Shown here: positions 1 to 6,831 of the stretch, in pieces | Layout of the letters: each line of letters starts with the position of its first letter | Numbering within the stretch: position 1 is the stretch's first letter | Source: Planctomycetes bacterium UBA7888 | GTDB taxonomy: Bacteria > Planctomycetota > UBA1135 | NCBI GenBank assembly: GCA_002500505.1 | Contig: DLRM01000058.1 | Span: 1 to 7,536 of the forward strand | Direction: 5' to 3' | DNA: 7,536 nucleotides | The notes under the pieces: generated by a model | Database searches by the model: none | Seen by the model: the letters and a program-made list of their open reading frames with translations, nothing else | What the model was told of the DNA's origin: nothing | Made by a program: the position numbers and the translations under genes

Positions 1-142
1 TTGCGCCACCCAAAAGAAAAGGGAAACTTTTGCTTATCTGGTGCGTAGTTAAGGGAGAGACCCATGCCGCTTTCTTTCCATAGCCGAGAAAAGGGGGTGG
101 TGGCAACCCACTAAGGGATTTGCCTCTTTGCTGAATCGGTGA

Positions 143-184
143 GGCCGACATGCGCGACTTTTTTTGGGGGGAGCGCAGTCGGCC
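143..184. repeat. Inverted repeat / hairpin with T7-G6 loop
   Basis: GGCCGAC (143-149) and TGCGC (151-155) pair with GCGCA (173-177) and GTCGGCC (178-184). This gives a 12-bp, GC-rich stem with a single bulged A at 150. The 17-nt loop (156-172) contains seven T followed by six G. A short TTTT (186-189) follows the stem, so it could act as a weak terminator of an upstream + strand transcript, but the T tract is short and is itself part of the next inverted repeat. Confidence 0.6.
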
Positions 185-219
185 GTTTTCCACAAAGCTC
201 TATCCCAGTTGTGGAAAAC
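185..219. repeat. 11-bp inverted repeat made of two DnaA-box-like sequences
   Basis: GTTTTCCACAA (185-195) is the perfect reverse complement of TTGTGGAAAAC (209-219), with a 13-nt spacer. Each arm contains TTTTCCACA, which fits the relaxed DnaA-box pattern TTWTNCACA. The element begins on the base after the 143-184 hairpin ends. A DNA-binding site for a dimeric or repeated protein, or an RNA hairpin, are both possible. No T tract follows on either strand, which argues against a standard terminator. Confidence 0.55.
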
Positions 220-253
220 TCCCCTACGCGAAAGGGAACTCTTTCCAACTCTT

Positions 254-283
254 TTGATACAAACATGTTAAGGGTCGTATATC
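254..283 (+). promoter_or_regulatory. Possible sigma-70-type promoter for the six-gene unit
   Basis: TTGATA (254-259) resembles the -35 box (5 of 6 matches to TTGACA). TATATC (278-283) is a weak -10 box (4 of 6), with an 18-bp spacer. Transcription would begin near 290, leaving a leader of about 55 nt before the ATG at 347 that includes the DnaA-box-like copy at 305-317. The host's promoter consensus is unknown, so this is tentative. Confidence 0.3.
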
Positions 284-304
284 AGTGCGCATCCCATAAC
301 TCCA

Positions 305-317
305 TTGTGGAAAACTC
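305..317 (-). repeat. Third copy of the DnaA-box-like element (13-bp direct repeat)
   Basis: TTGTGGAAAACTC at 305-317 is an exact copy of 209-221, offset by 96 bp. Read on the - strand it contains TTTTCCACA. It lies between the possible promoter and the first gene, so a bound protein could block transcription. The TTG at 305 is also in frame with the first gene, but it is an unlikely start because it sits inside the repeat. Confidence 0.5.
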
Positions 318-346
318 GCCCAAAGTCGGGGGAATACAATAAGCGC

Positions 347-1345
347 ATGAGTCACACTACTCCACGTGCAGCCACCAGAGCTATTCGCTTCCTCTCAGTT
401 CTCCTATTCCTTTTCGTGGCCTGGCTGTTTGATTTCATCCTGAGCGATATTGGCAATTCAAAGGGTCCTCAACTCCAAACCTATCATTCAGAAGCGGTTG
501 ACCCAGCGCTCGTACAACGTGAGCAGGATTTGATTCAGGAAACGACTAAATTGAATGGCTCCAAAAATCGGCAAAAAGAGATTCAGGAAAATCTCCGCGC
601 AAGCATGGAAGTTGCCAAGGAAACCATGGAGCAAATGGCAGGACTTCACCGCTTAAGTTTGGAGCGAGGCATTGAGCCAAGCACAGATCAAAGCAAAGCC
701 ATTGCAGAAGCTCAACAGCGATATATTCAATCGCAATCCTCATTTGAAGAGGCGAATGAAAAAATTGCTGACTTGAATGCGAGTGCTCACGCCTTGGGAC
801 AAGAGCTCAACTACACCCGGGAAATGTTGGAGGAACAACGAAAGCCTGCCTTCGAAAAATGGCAAAGGGCTCACGATGTCCATGAGTTCAAAGCTGCTGG
901 TTTAAAGCTCATCTTCATCGTTCCCGTTTTTCTCCTCGGCGCCTTCTCGATAGCTCGACGCAAAGACTCCCTGTACCGTCCTATCTTTATGGCCATCTTC
1001 GTTGCTTCCTTTTGGCAGCTTGGCTTGGTCATGCACGAACATTTCCCCAGCGAGTTCTTTAAGTACATTGCCATCCTCGCAGGCATCGTCATTGTGATGA
1101 CCTTTTTGGTTCGCACGCTCCAATCCGCAGCAAAACCTCAACCCGCTGCTCTTTTGAATCGGCGCCGCGAGGCCTATCACAAGGAAATTTGCCCCGCCTG
1201 CGCTTACCCCTTTCCAAATGCACGTGCAACGGCCTACACCTGTCCAAGTTGCGGCACCGGTCTTTTCTCCGCTTGCTCTTCTTGTGGTGAATCCCGACAT
1301 GACCTCCTTTCTTTTTGCTCGCATTGCGGATCGGATAGGTCTTGA
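347..1345 (+). CDS. Membrane protein with coiled coil and C-terminal double zinc ribbon (hypothetical)
   Basis: The protein has 332 residues when started at ATG 347. GGGGGA at 328-333 is a possible but distant ribosome site, and the in-frame TTG at 305 is a less likely alternative. The order is: an N-terminal membrane segment (about 14-32); a long polar helix, probably a coiled coil (about 56-176, rich in Glu, Gln, Lys and Ala); three hydrophobic segments (about 185-202, 212-229 and 238-258); then a C-terminal domain with four CxxC knuckles, CPAC (282-285), CPSC (299-302), CSSC (310-313) and CSHC (324-327). Eight cysteines spaced this way are typical of double zinc-ribbon domains, which bind two Zn ions. 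The helical segment probably lies outside the membrane on the opposite side from the zinc ribbons. I do not recognise a named family. Its stop overlaps the next start (TGATG), so translation of the two is probably coupled. Function is unknown; a scaffold or sensor is only a guess. Confidence 0.85.
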   Translation: MSHTTPRAATRAIRFLSVLLFLFVAWLFDFILSDIGNSKGPQLQTYHSEAVDPALVQREQDLIQETTKLNGSKNRQKEIQENLRASMEVAKETMEQMAGLHRLSLERGIEPSTDQSKAIAEAQQRYIQSQSSFEEANEKIADLNASAHALGQELNYTREMLEEQRKPAFEKWQRAHDVHEFKAAGLKLIFIVPVFLLGAFSIARRKDSLYRPIFMAIFVASFWQLGLVMHEHFPSEFFKYIAILAGIVIVMTFLVRTLQSAAKPQPAALLNRRREAYHKEICPACAYPFPNARATAYTCPSCGTGLFSACSSCGESRHDLLSFCSHCGSDRS

Positions 1346-2079
1346 TGATGCCTGATTCTGGGTTAGTTCAGGAAGACATGAACTCACCCCTCCTTCCTCG
1401 TGCCCATGGTGCGTGGTTCATCCTTGCCACCGCCATCCTCCTGGGAATTCTCTCGGGGGAAGAGCCGGGGCGAGGCACGCTTGCCCTTTCTCTCGCAGCA
1501 ATTGCCGGCTTTTGCTCCGCCGAGCGCTGGATGGCCGGCGCTCGAAAACCCGCCCTTCTTCATTTGGCGGGATTTTGTCTCGCCGGCGGCTGGGCCCTCC
1601 AAGAGGTCGCCCTTAGTCAACTTTTCTGGATTGGAATTTCTGCGGGTGGATTTGCGATTACCCAATGGTTTCTCCGTAAGCGCCGCATCGCCTTTGAGAT
1701 TATTGGAATGGTCGCTCTCAGCTTGGCTCTTCCGGCAGTGAGCTTGGCTTCGGGCTGCCCCATTGGCTGGCCCCTCTTCACCTTGTCGGCACTGTTTTCT
1801 CTTCATGTTCTACATGCGGCCCTGCGCACCCAAGCGCACCTTGCCCCAAAACGCCGACCAATCGCCCGCATCGTTGGACTGTTTGGCTGCCTTTTTGTTT
1901 TGGCGCTCTTGCTTACCGGAAACTTAGGAGTTCCTCTTGCACTCGCCATTGTGATTGGCCTTGCTGAACCTTGGGCGCCTGACTGGGCACCGCTCAAAGC
2001 CAAAAGCATTGGATGGCGCGAGGCTGCCCTCTTGGCACTCATTCCCGCTAGTCTGATTGTCGAAAGTTTCCTGGGATAG
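1345..2079 (+). CDS. YwiC-like family integral membrane protein
   Basis: A 244-residue, almost wholly hydrophobic protein with about seven or eight membrane segments. Near the N terminus it carries LPRAHGAW (HGAW at 21-24), which matches the P-x-x-HGAW signature of YwiC-like proteins. A central stretch rich in small residues (ALSLALPAVSLASG) also matches the family. The biochemical role of YwiC-like proteins is not established; Bacillus subtilis ywiC lies in the anaerobic nitrate-respiration region, which is no proof of function here. I chose ATG 1345 because it overlaps the previous stop (TGATG). TTG 1342 adds one residue. ATG 1378, preceded by AGGAAG at 1370-1375 at short spacing, would give 233 residues and still retain HGAW. 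The 29-nt gap to the next gene suggests co-transcription. Confidence 0.75.
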   Translation: MMPDSGLVQEDMNSPLLPRAHGAWFILATAILLGILSGEEPGRGTLALSLAAIAGFCSAERWMAGARKPALLHLAGFCLAGGWALQEVALSQLFWIGISAGGFAITQWFLRKRRIAFEIIGMVALSLALPAVSLASGCPIGWPLFTLSALFSLHVLHAALRTQAHLAPKRRPIARIVGLFGCLFVLALLLTGNLGVPLALAIVIGLAEPWAPDWAPLKAKSIGWREAALLALIPASLIVESFLG

Positions 2080-2108
2080 CGCCCTAACAAGGGAGTCATA
2101 CTGACCCC

Positions 2109-3530
2109 TTGAACTCCCCCGCCATCCCCCTTGCGGACTATTCCGGTTCACGCAGTGAAGTCTTGCGCATTTCATGGCCCATCTGGGTCTCCATGATTTC
2201 GCTGACTCTCAAAGGAGTCGTGGACACCATCATGATTGGGCATTTGGGCACTGGTGCCCTTGCTGGTGTTGGTTTTGCCGGAGTTCTCGTTTTTAATGTC
2301 CTTTGCTTTGGAATGGGAGTATTGCGTGGGCAAAAGTCCCTAATAAGCCAACATCTTGGAGCAGGAGAAAAGAAAGTTGCTTTCCATTTTGGTGTACAAG
2401 CTTTTTGGATTGGCCTCCTTTTCTCGGTTTTGTGCCTGATTGCCGCACTTTGGCAAGATACCTGGTATTTAACAATTGCAAGCCAAGCAAACTTATCTGA
2501 GTCTGCGTTGAGCCTGGGACACCAGTACTTTGACACTCGACTCTTGTGGGCGGGCGCCTACCTTCTTCAAATTGCGGTATCCGAATATTTTCGCGGAACG
2601 GGTCGAACTCGTTTACCCATGGCTTCAGATTTAATTTCTCAGCCACTCAATGTTCTATTTAACTATGCGCTCATCTTTGGAAAGTTGGGTGCGCCTGAAA
2701 TGGGGGTGGAGGGTGCCGCCATTGGTACGGGACTCGCTGACCTTGCGTCCTTCCTTTTGCTTTTAAGTTTTGGTTGGGCAAAAGTGGCCTGGAATGATTT
2801 AAAGCTCCAGCCAAAAAAATTCTGGCGAGCTCTATCGGTTGGAACAGCAGGCGGTATTCAATTCACGATTGAGGTGGGCGCCTACACCCTTCTGACATTT
2901 TTCATTGGCTTCATCAGCACTCAAGATCTGGCAGCTCACAATGCCGCCATCAGCATTCTTCACTTTTCCTTTATGTCCGCTGTGGCTCTGGGAGACGGGG
3001 GCTCAGTTCTGATTGGAAAATATGTCGGAGCCATGCGATGGGACTTAGCCAGGAAAACCTTGCGCAGCATGCTAGGCCTAATGGTTCTAGTCATGGTGGT
3101 GATGGGCGCCTTATTTGTGACCTTTGGGCGAGAAATCATGCTCCTCTATATTTCTGACCCTGACCCAGCGCTGAAGGAGGAAACAATCCTCCTTGGAATT
3201 CGCCTTCTCTGGGTGGCGGCTGTCTTCCAAATTGGGGACGCCCTTCAAATTGCATATCGGTTTTCACTCCGAGCCGCCGGGGACCATACCTGGGTGATGT
3301 GGGCAGGAATCCTCTGCTCGTGGCTATTGACGGTCCCCCTTGCCGGTGCGGCCGTTTTCCTGATGAAAGGGGACGCGGCGACTGTTTGGTGGATGTGGAA
3401 TTTTGAGATTTACCTGGGGGGGCTTCTTTTCTGGCGGCGATGGCGTAGTGGCGCTTGGCAATCCAAGCGCTTAGTCAAAGAGGCCGGCCCCGAGTCGAGG
3501 CCAGAATCTCCACTTGAAGGAAGTTTGTAG
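2109..3530 (+). CDS. MATE-family multidrug/toxin efflux transporter
   Basis: A 473-residue polytopic membrane protein with the two-fold repeat of MATE exporters, about 12 helices with halves near 15-225 and 240-445. These proteins move cationic drugs, dyes or metabolites out of the cell, driven by H+ or Na+. Recognisable family stretches are the first helix (SWPIWVSMISLTLKGVVDTIMIGHLG, split here as SWPIWVSM at 23-30 and DTIMIGHLG at 39-47), RGTGRTRLPM (162-171) leading into the conserved N-x-x-x-N-Y segment, MGVEGAAIGTGLA (198-210), and the second-half counterpart SLRAAGDHTW (386-395). Start: TTG 2109, preceded by AAGGGAG (2089-2095) at long spacing (13 nt). It gives the usual short N-terminal tail, and no upstream in-frame start fits better. 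The substrate cannot be told from sequence. The C-terminal tail of about 30 residues is hydrophilic and charged. Confidence 0.9.
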   Translation: MNSPAIPLADYSGSRSEVLRISWPIWVSMISLTLKGVVDTIMIGHLGTGALAGVGFAGVLVFNVLCFGMGVLRGQKSLISQHLGAGEKKVAFHFGVQAFWIGLLFSVLCLIAALWQDTWYLTIASQANLSESALSLGHQYFDTRLLWAGAYLLQIAVSEYFRGTGRTRLPMASDLISQPLNVLFNYALIFGKLGAPEMGVEGAAIGTGLADLASFLLLLSFGWAKVAWNDLKLQPKKFWRALSVGTAGGIQFTIEVGAYTLLTFFIGFISTQDLAAHNAAISILHFSFMSAVALGDGGSVLIGKYVGAMRWDLARKTLRSMLGLMVLVMVVMGALFVTFGREIMLLYISDPDPALKEETILLGIRLLWVAAVFQIGDALQIAYRFSLRAAGDHTWVMWAGILCSWLLTVPLAGAAVFLMKGDAATVWWMWNFEIYLGGLLFWRRWRSGAWQSKRLVKEAGPESRPESPLEGSL

Positions 3531-3550
3531 TATTTACTACACTTTTACTA
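3517..3550 (+). promoter_or_regulatory. Palindrome and 11-bp-spaced repeats before the TrmB-type gene (possible operator)
   Basis: GTAGTA-TT-TACTAC (3527-3540) is a perfect inverted repeat covering the stop codon of the exporter gene. TTTACTA at 3533-3539 recurs at 3544-3550, one helical turn (11 bp) later and directly before the ATG at 3551. The only purine-rich ribosome site, AAGGAAG (3517-3523), is 27 nt from that ATG, with the palindrome in between. The pattern suits an autoregulatory operator or an RNA hairpin that brings the ribosome site closer. This is an inference from position and symmetry. Confidence 0.4.
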
Positions 3551-4348
3551 ATGCCCGAGAGCCAAACCACCCTGGATCGGCTTCAAATCCTTGGCTTGAC
3601 CAACCATCAAGCGAGGACCTATGTGGCTCTATTGGGCTTGGGAGAAAGTGGCGCTACGGAAGTGGCGCGTATCGCTCTCCTCCCCCGCCCCAACACATAC
3701 GATGCCCTCAACGCCCTCAGCGCTCGCGGAGCCTGCACCCTCTTGCCTGGGAGGCCGCGAAAATACTGCGCGACACCCCCAAAAGAGTGGCTTCCCGCCC
3801 TCGGGAAGAGCTTCCTGAGCCAGGCTGAAGCTGCTTCTGAGGCTCTTTCACAAGCGGAAACGCTTGTTTCCTCCTCCACCCAGATGCACGGCTGGCAGCC
3901 CATCGCCTCCCATCTCAAGCGAGGAATCCGCGAGGCGCAAGAGCGGGTTCTGGTAGATGCCCCCTATCAGGCGCTCAATCGATGGGGCGATTTACTCCGC
4001 TCTGCCTCGCGGCGTGGGGCTGAGGTGGCCATTCTGTGTCGAGGCGGCATTCTGCCATTTAAGCCCCTCCCTGGATGGGTCGTCCTCGAGACGGATGAGC
4101 CTGGCTCCCCCGAATCTTGCTGGGTTGTGGATCAAGAATGGGCCCTCCGGTACTCCGGGACGGGGAAAGCCACCCGAGGCCGCCGCCTTCTGGACTCTGC
4201 ATTCGCCGCAGAAATTGGCAGGGGCATTCTTGGGCAACTCGCCCTGCTCGGCGACTTCGAGCCCTCTTCCCCCCACTACCGAACCCTTCGACGGCTCTAC
4301 GCAGAGACCTCCCAAGTTGAAATAAGTGATACCTTGGATAAAGAATGA
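3551..4348 (+). CDS. TrmB-family transcriptional regulator
   Basis: A 265-residue DNA-binding protein. Residues 8-78 form a TrmB-type winged helix: LQILGLTNHQARTYVALLGLG (11-31, shown here to locate the L-x-x-LGLT-x-x-x-A-x-x-YVALL pattern), then PRPNTYDALNALSARG (45-60, recognition helix), then the wing with PGRPRKYCATPP (66-77). Residues 82-108 are a likely dimerising helix. Residues 115-235 resemble the phospholipase-D-like sensor half of longer TrmB proteins (VLVDAPYQALN at 133-143, GAEVAILCRGG at 156-166, WVVDQEWALRY at 191-201). TrmB proteins are best known as sugar-responsive regulators in archaea; bacterial members are often uncharacterised, and no ligand can be read here. ATG 3551 is the only usable start after an in-frame TGA at 3515, and it lacks a close ribosome site. 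The gene overlaps the kinase gene by four bases (ATGA), implying coupled translation. Confidence 0.82.
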   Translation: MPESQTTLDRLQILGLTNHQARTYVALLGLGESGATEVARIALLPRPNTYDALNALSARGACTLLPGRPRKYCATPPKEWLPALGKSFLSQAEAASEALSQAETLVSSSTQMHGWQPIASHLKRGIREAQERVLVDAPYQALNRWGDLLRSASRRGAEVAILCRGGILPFKPLPGWVVLETDEPGSPESCWVVDQEWALRYSGTGKATRGRRLLDSAFAAEIGRGILGQLALLGDFEPSSPHYRTLRRLYAETSQVEISDTLDKE

Positions 4349-6822
4349 ACATGAACAATGACATCACCCGAGCTCCAAAACAGGAGCAACTCAAAAACCT
4401 ACTCGGCGAGGTGCGCCGAAAGCGCGAGACCGGTGAGCAAGAACTATCCCCCGATGTCATTCTTGAGGAGGGCAAACCCTTTGGTGATTATCACCTCGTT
4501 AAAGTGCTCGGTCGCGGCGGAATGGGCGTAGTTTGGGAAGCGGAACAAGTTTCCCTGAACCGCCGTGTTGCTCTCAAGGTTCTCCCTCCCCAATCGGGTT
4601 TATCTTCACGTGGCAAAGAACGCTTCATGCGGGAAGCGGAAGCCGGCGCTCGGTTAAACCACCGCGCCATTGTTTCGGTTTACGAGGTGGGGGACCACAA
4701 CGGCGTTCTTTACATCGCGCAGGAATTGGTTGATGGGGGACTTACCGTCTCGGATCACCTTTCTGAAATGCGAAGCCGCGGCGACTTGCCCGATGGTTAT
4801 TACCGCGGCGTTGCCGAACTTTTTCTCGAGCTCGCCGAAGCCTTGGAAGTAGCTCATGAGGCCGGAGTTGTTCATCGCGATATCAAACCGGCAAACATTT
4901 TAATCACGATGGGGGACCAGCCAAAGATTGCAGACTTTGGACTCGCCACTGTTGAAGGAACCGTTGACCTTTCGCGGACGGGGGAGCTTGTGGGTTCGCC
5001 GTTCTATATGTCTCCGGAACAAGCGATGTCTAACCGCATGGGTATTGACCATCGAACGGACATCTTTTCTTTAGGAGCCACTTTTTATGAAGCGCTCACA
5101 CTGGAATTACCATTCAAAGGAGACACCTACCAAGAAGTCCTATCAAGTGTGGCGACATCGGATCCTCTCGAGCCTAGAAAATTGCGCAAAGGAATTCCGA
5201 TTGACCTTGCAGTAATTTGTATGAAAGCTCTAGAGAAAAATCCGGACAAACGGTATCACAAAGTGGGGGCCTTTGCAGATGACCTGCGTCGCCATTTAGA
5301 GAATCGCCCGATTCTTGCGAAAGCTCCAAGCGCATTTGTTCGGCTTAGAAAGTGGGCTGCGCGCCACCCTGTTCAAACTGTTGCGGCGATAGCATTAGTT
5401 CTTGTTTCAGGTTCTTTAGCGCAAACCGTTCTATCCAAGCAGGCTGAAAGAGAAGCAGTTTTGCAACAATTAGCGGAGGCCGCCCGCAACAAGCAAGCCC
5501 TCGAGTTCATGACTGGTTTATTCGACCAGGACAACCTTGAGGCCGCTCTTCCTGGGGAAGGGGGTCGAGACTTGATTGTGAGGCTCTTGGACTTTGGTTG
5601 GAGCAGTATCCAAGATGACTCTTTAGAGGACCCCGAGTTTGCAGCGAACATCTTGCAAACTATTGGTGGGGCCTATCACAACGCGGGCTTCCCACTCAAA
5701 GCTGACGAAGTTTTGCGAAAAGCTCTGGTCGAAATCGAAGGGCTAACGGAGCAGAGCGCATCCCTACGCCTTCAGACTCAAAACGCTCTCGCCGGAGTTC
5801 TCATTGACCGTGGCTTTTTCGCTGAAGCCGAGAAACTCCTTCTTGATATTCCAAAAGAAGGGCGGTCCTTAACTTCAAACGCGTTGCTTGCTTCTTCTTG
5901 GGCTGGGTTGGAGCGATATGAAGATGCCGACAATCTCCTCTTAGAAGTTGCGCGCACCTATGAGGCTAAAGAAAAGAGCTCGGAAAGATTGCGGGCCCAA
6001 AATGTACGCGGCGAAATCTTCCTGCAGTCGGGCGACTTAGAAAGTGCGGTCTCGATTTTTGAAGAGACGCTCACGGCTCGTAGAAAAGTCGATGGCGTCC
6101 GCGCAAAAACAACCCTGACCTCTCTCATGAACCTGGCTTCATGTCGTTTCCTTCAAGGGAAACTAGAAGATTCTGCAAACCTCTTCCAAGAATGTTTCGA
6201 AGGAAGAAAAGACGTTTATGGAAACCAGCATCGAAGCACTTTGAAGGCTTTGGCCGGTCTTGCAAATATTTCTTACACGAGAAAAGACTATTCGACCGCC
6301 GCGCGGCATTTCCAGGAAGCTCTTGATGGGTATATCTTTTCGCTAGGCAAGAGCGAAATGGCGCGAGACCCTGATGTCCTCACCATCACTTCGAACTTAG
6401 GGAAAAGCTTATGGAAAGCCTCAGAAACGATTGGCGAAAGTCCTCCTTTGAAAAGTGAGGCAGAAGGACATTTGGAATGGGCGCACTCCAATGGGATTAA
6501 GCACTTGGGAGAGGATTCTCTTCAAGCGGCGCGATTCTCTTATAGCTATGCCCACTTCCTAATCATGGAGAAACGGTTTAGGGCCGCAAAACCAATTTTG
6601 GAACAGGTTCTTGCTGTTTCAGAAGCAGAACTTGGTCTTGACAACTCCTTGTCCCAGAAGTCTGGTGCAAAACTGGTTCTAGCTATGGCCGCTTCGGGTG
6701 AACCCAAACTAGCCCTCGGCCTTGCTGAAAAACTCCTCGTCTACTCCACTCCCGGGAGCCAGGAGTTCAAAGATTTATCTGCATTAAAATCGGCCTTACG
6801 GCCCAAGCCAAAGGAGGGGTAG
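4345..6822 (+). CDS. Membrane-anchored Ser/Thr protein kinase with C-terminal TPR repeats
   Basis: An 825-residue Hanks-type (PknB-like) kinase. After a polar N-terminal tail the kinase domain spans about 48-318, with all key residues present: glycine loop GRGGMGVV (56-63), Lys78 in VALKVL, the likely helix-C Glu97, HRDIKPANIL (177-186; catalytic Asp179, Lys181, Asn184), DFG (197-199), an activation segment with Thr212 ahead of YMSPEQ (221-226), Asp239 and Arg303. It should therefore be active. A hydrophobic segment (about 343-362) anchors it to the inner membrane. Residues about 370-815 are helical repeats of the TPR type (for example 435-465, 550-582, 592-625, 635-665, 730-763), which normally bind partner proteins. 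If the kinase is cytoplasmic, as in this family, the TPR part is periplasmic and may sense a partner there. The start overlaps the regulator stop (ATGA 4345-4348); ATG 4351 is an alternative start. Kinase-membrane-TPR chains are common in Verrucomicrobiota and Planctomycetota. The target is unknown. Confidence 0.93.
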   Translation: MNMNNDITRAPKQEQLKNLLGEVRRKRETGEQELSPDVILEEGKPFGDYHLVKVLGRGGMGVVWEAEQVSLNRRVALKVLPPQSGLSSRGKERFMREAEAGARLNHRAIVSVYEVGDHNGVLYIAQELVDGGLTVSDHLSEMRSRGDLPDGYYRGVAELFLELAEALEVAHEAGVVHRDIKPANILITMGDQPKIADFGLATVEGTVDLSRTGELVGSPFYMSPEQAMSNRMGIDHRTDIFSLGATFYEALTLELPFKGDTYQEVLSSVATSDPLEPRKLRKGIPIDLAVICMKALEKNPDKRYHKVGAFADDLRRHLENRPILAKAPSAFVRLRKWAARHPVQTVAAIALVLVSGSLAQTVLSKQAEREAVLQQLAEAARNKQALEFMTGLFDQDNLEAALPGEGGRDLIVRLLDFGWSSIQDDSLEDPEFAANILQTIGGAYHNAGFPLKADEVLRKALVEIEGLTEQSASLRLQTQNALAGVLIDRGFFAEAEKLLLDIPKEGRSLTSNALLASSWAGLERYEDADNLLLEVARTYEAKEKSSERLRAQNVRGEIFLQSGDLESAVSIFEETLTARRKVDGVRAKTTLTSLMNLASCRFLQGKLEDSANLFQECFEGRKDVYGNQHRSTLKALAGLANISYTRKDYSTAARHFQEALDGYIFSLGKSEMARDPDVLTITSNLGKSLWKASETIGESPPLKSEAEGHLEWAHSNGIKHLGEDSLQAARFSYSYAHFLIMEKRFRAAKPILEQVLAVSEAELGLDNSLSQKSGAKLVLAMAASGEPKLALGLAEKLLVYSTPGSQEFKDLSALKSALRPKPKEG

Positions 6823-6831
6823 GCTCCGGTC

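Larger units (their letters stand above)
1..346. other. Non-coding leader region, no convincing gene
   Basis: No reading frame here looks like a protein. Forward frames entering from the left edge close by about position 110, and the only longer frame, 139-342, crosses hairpins and repeats with a low-complexity, family-less translation. The region holds a small A-rich hairpin near 11-32 (CAAAAG/CTTTTG), two larger adjacent hairpins (143-184 and 185-219), three TTTTCCACAA-type elements and a possible promoter (254-283). Positions 33-142 may belong to a structured RNA or to the 3' end of an upstream transcript, but I could match them to no RNA family I know (checked by eye against SRP RNA, RNase P, tmRNA, tRNA-Sec and the common riboswitches). 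Confidence 0.6.

Noticed and set aside
139..342. 67-residue open frame on the + strand in the leader region
   Set aside because: It runs through both hairpins and the TTGTGGAAAACTC repeats, so its repeated VVENSP/IVENSP peptide is just the DNA repeat translated; no ribosome site.
1..346. Full chromosomal replication origin
   Set aside because: Three DnaA-box-like sites alone are too few; there is no AT-rich unwinding stretch and no dnaA, dnaN, rpmH or gidA next to it.
902..1387. 161-residue open frame on the - strand
   Set aside because: It is antisense to the zinc-ribbon membrane protein gene; composition is that of a reverse-complement shadow and the + strand gene has clear domain logic.
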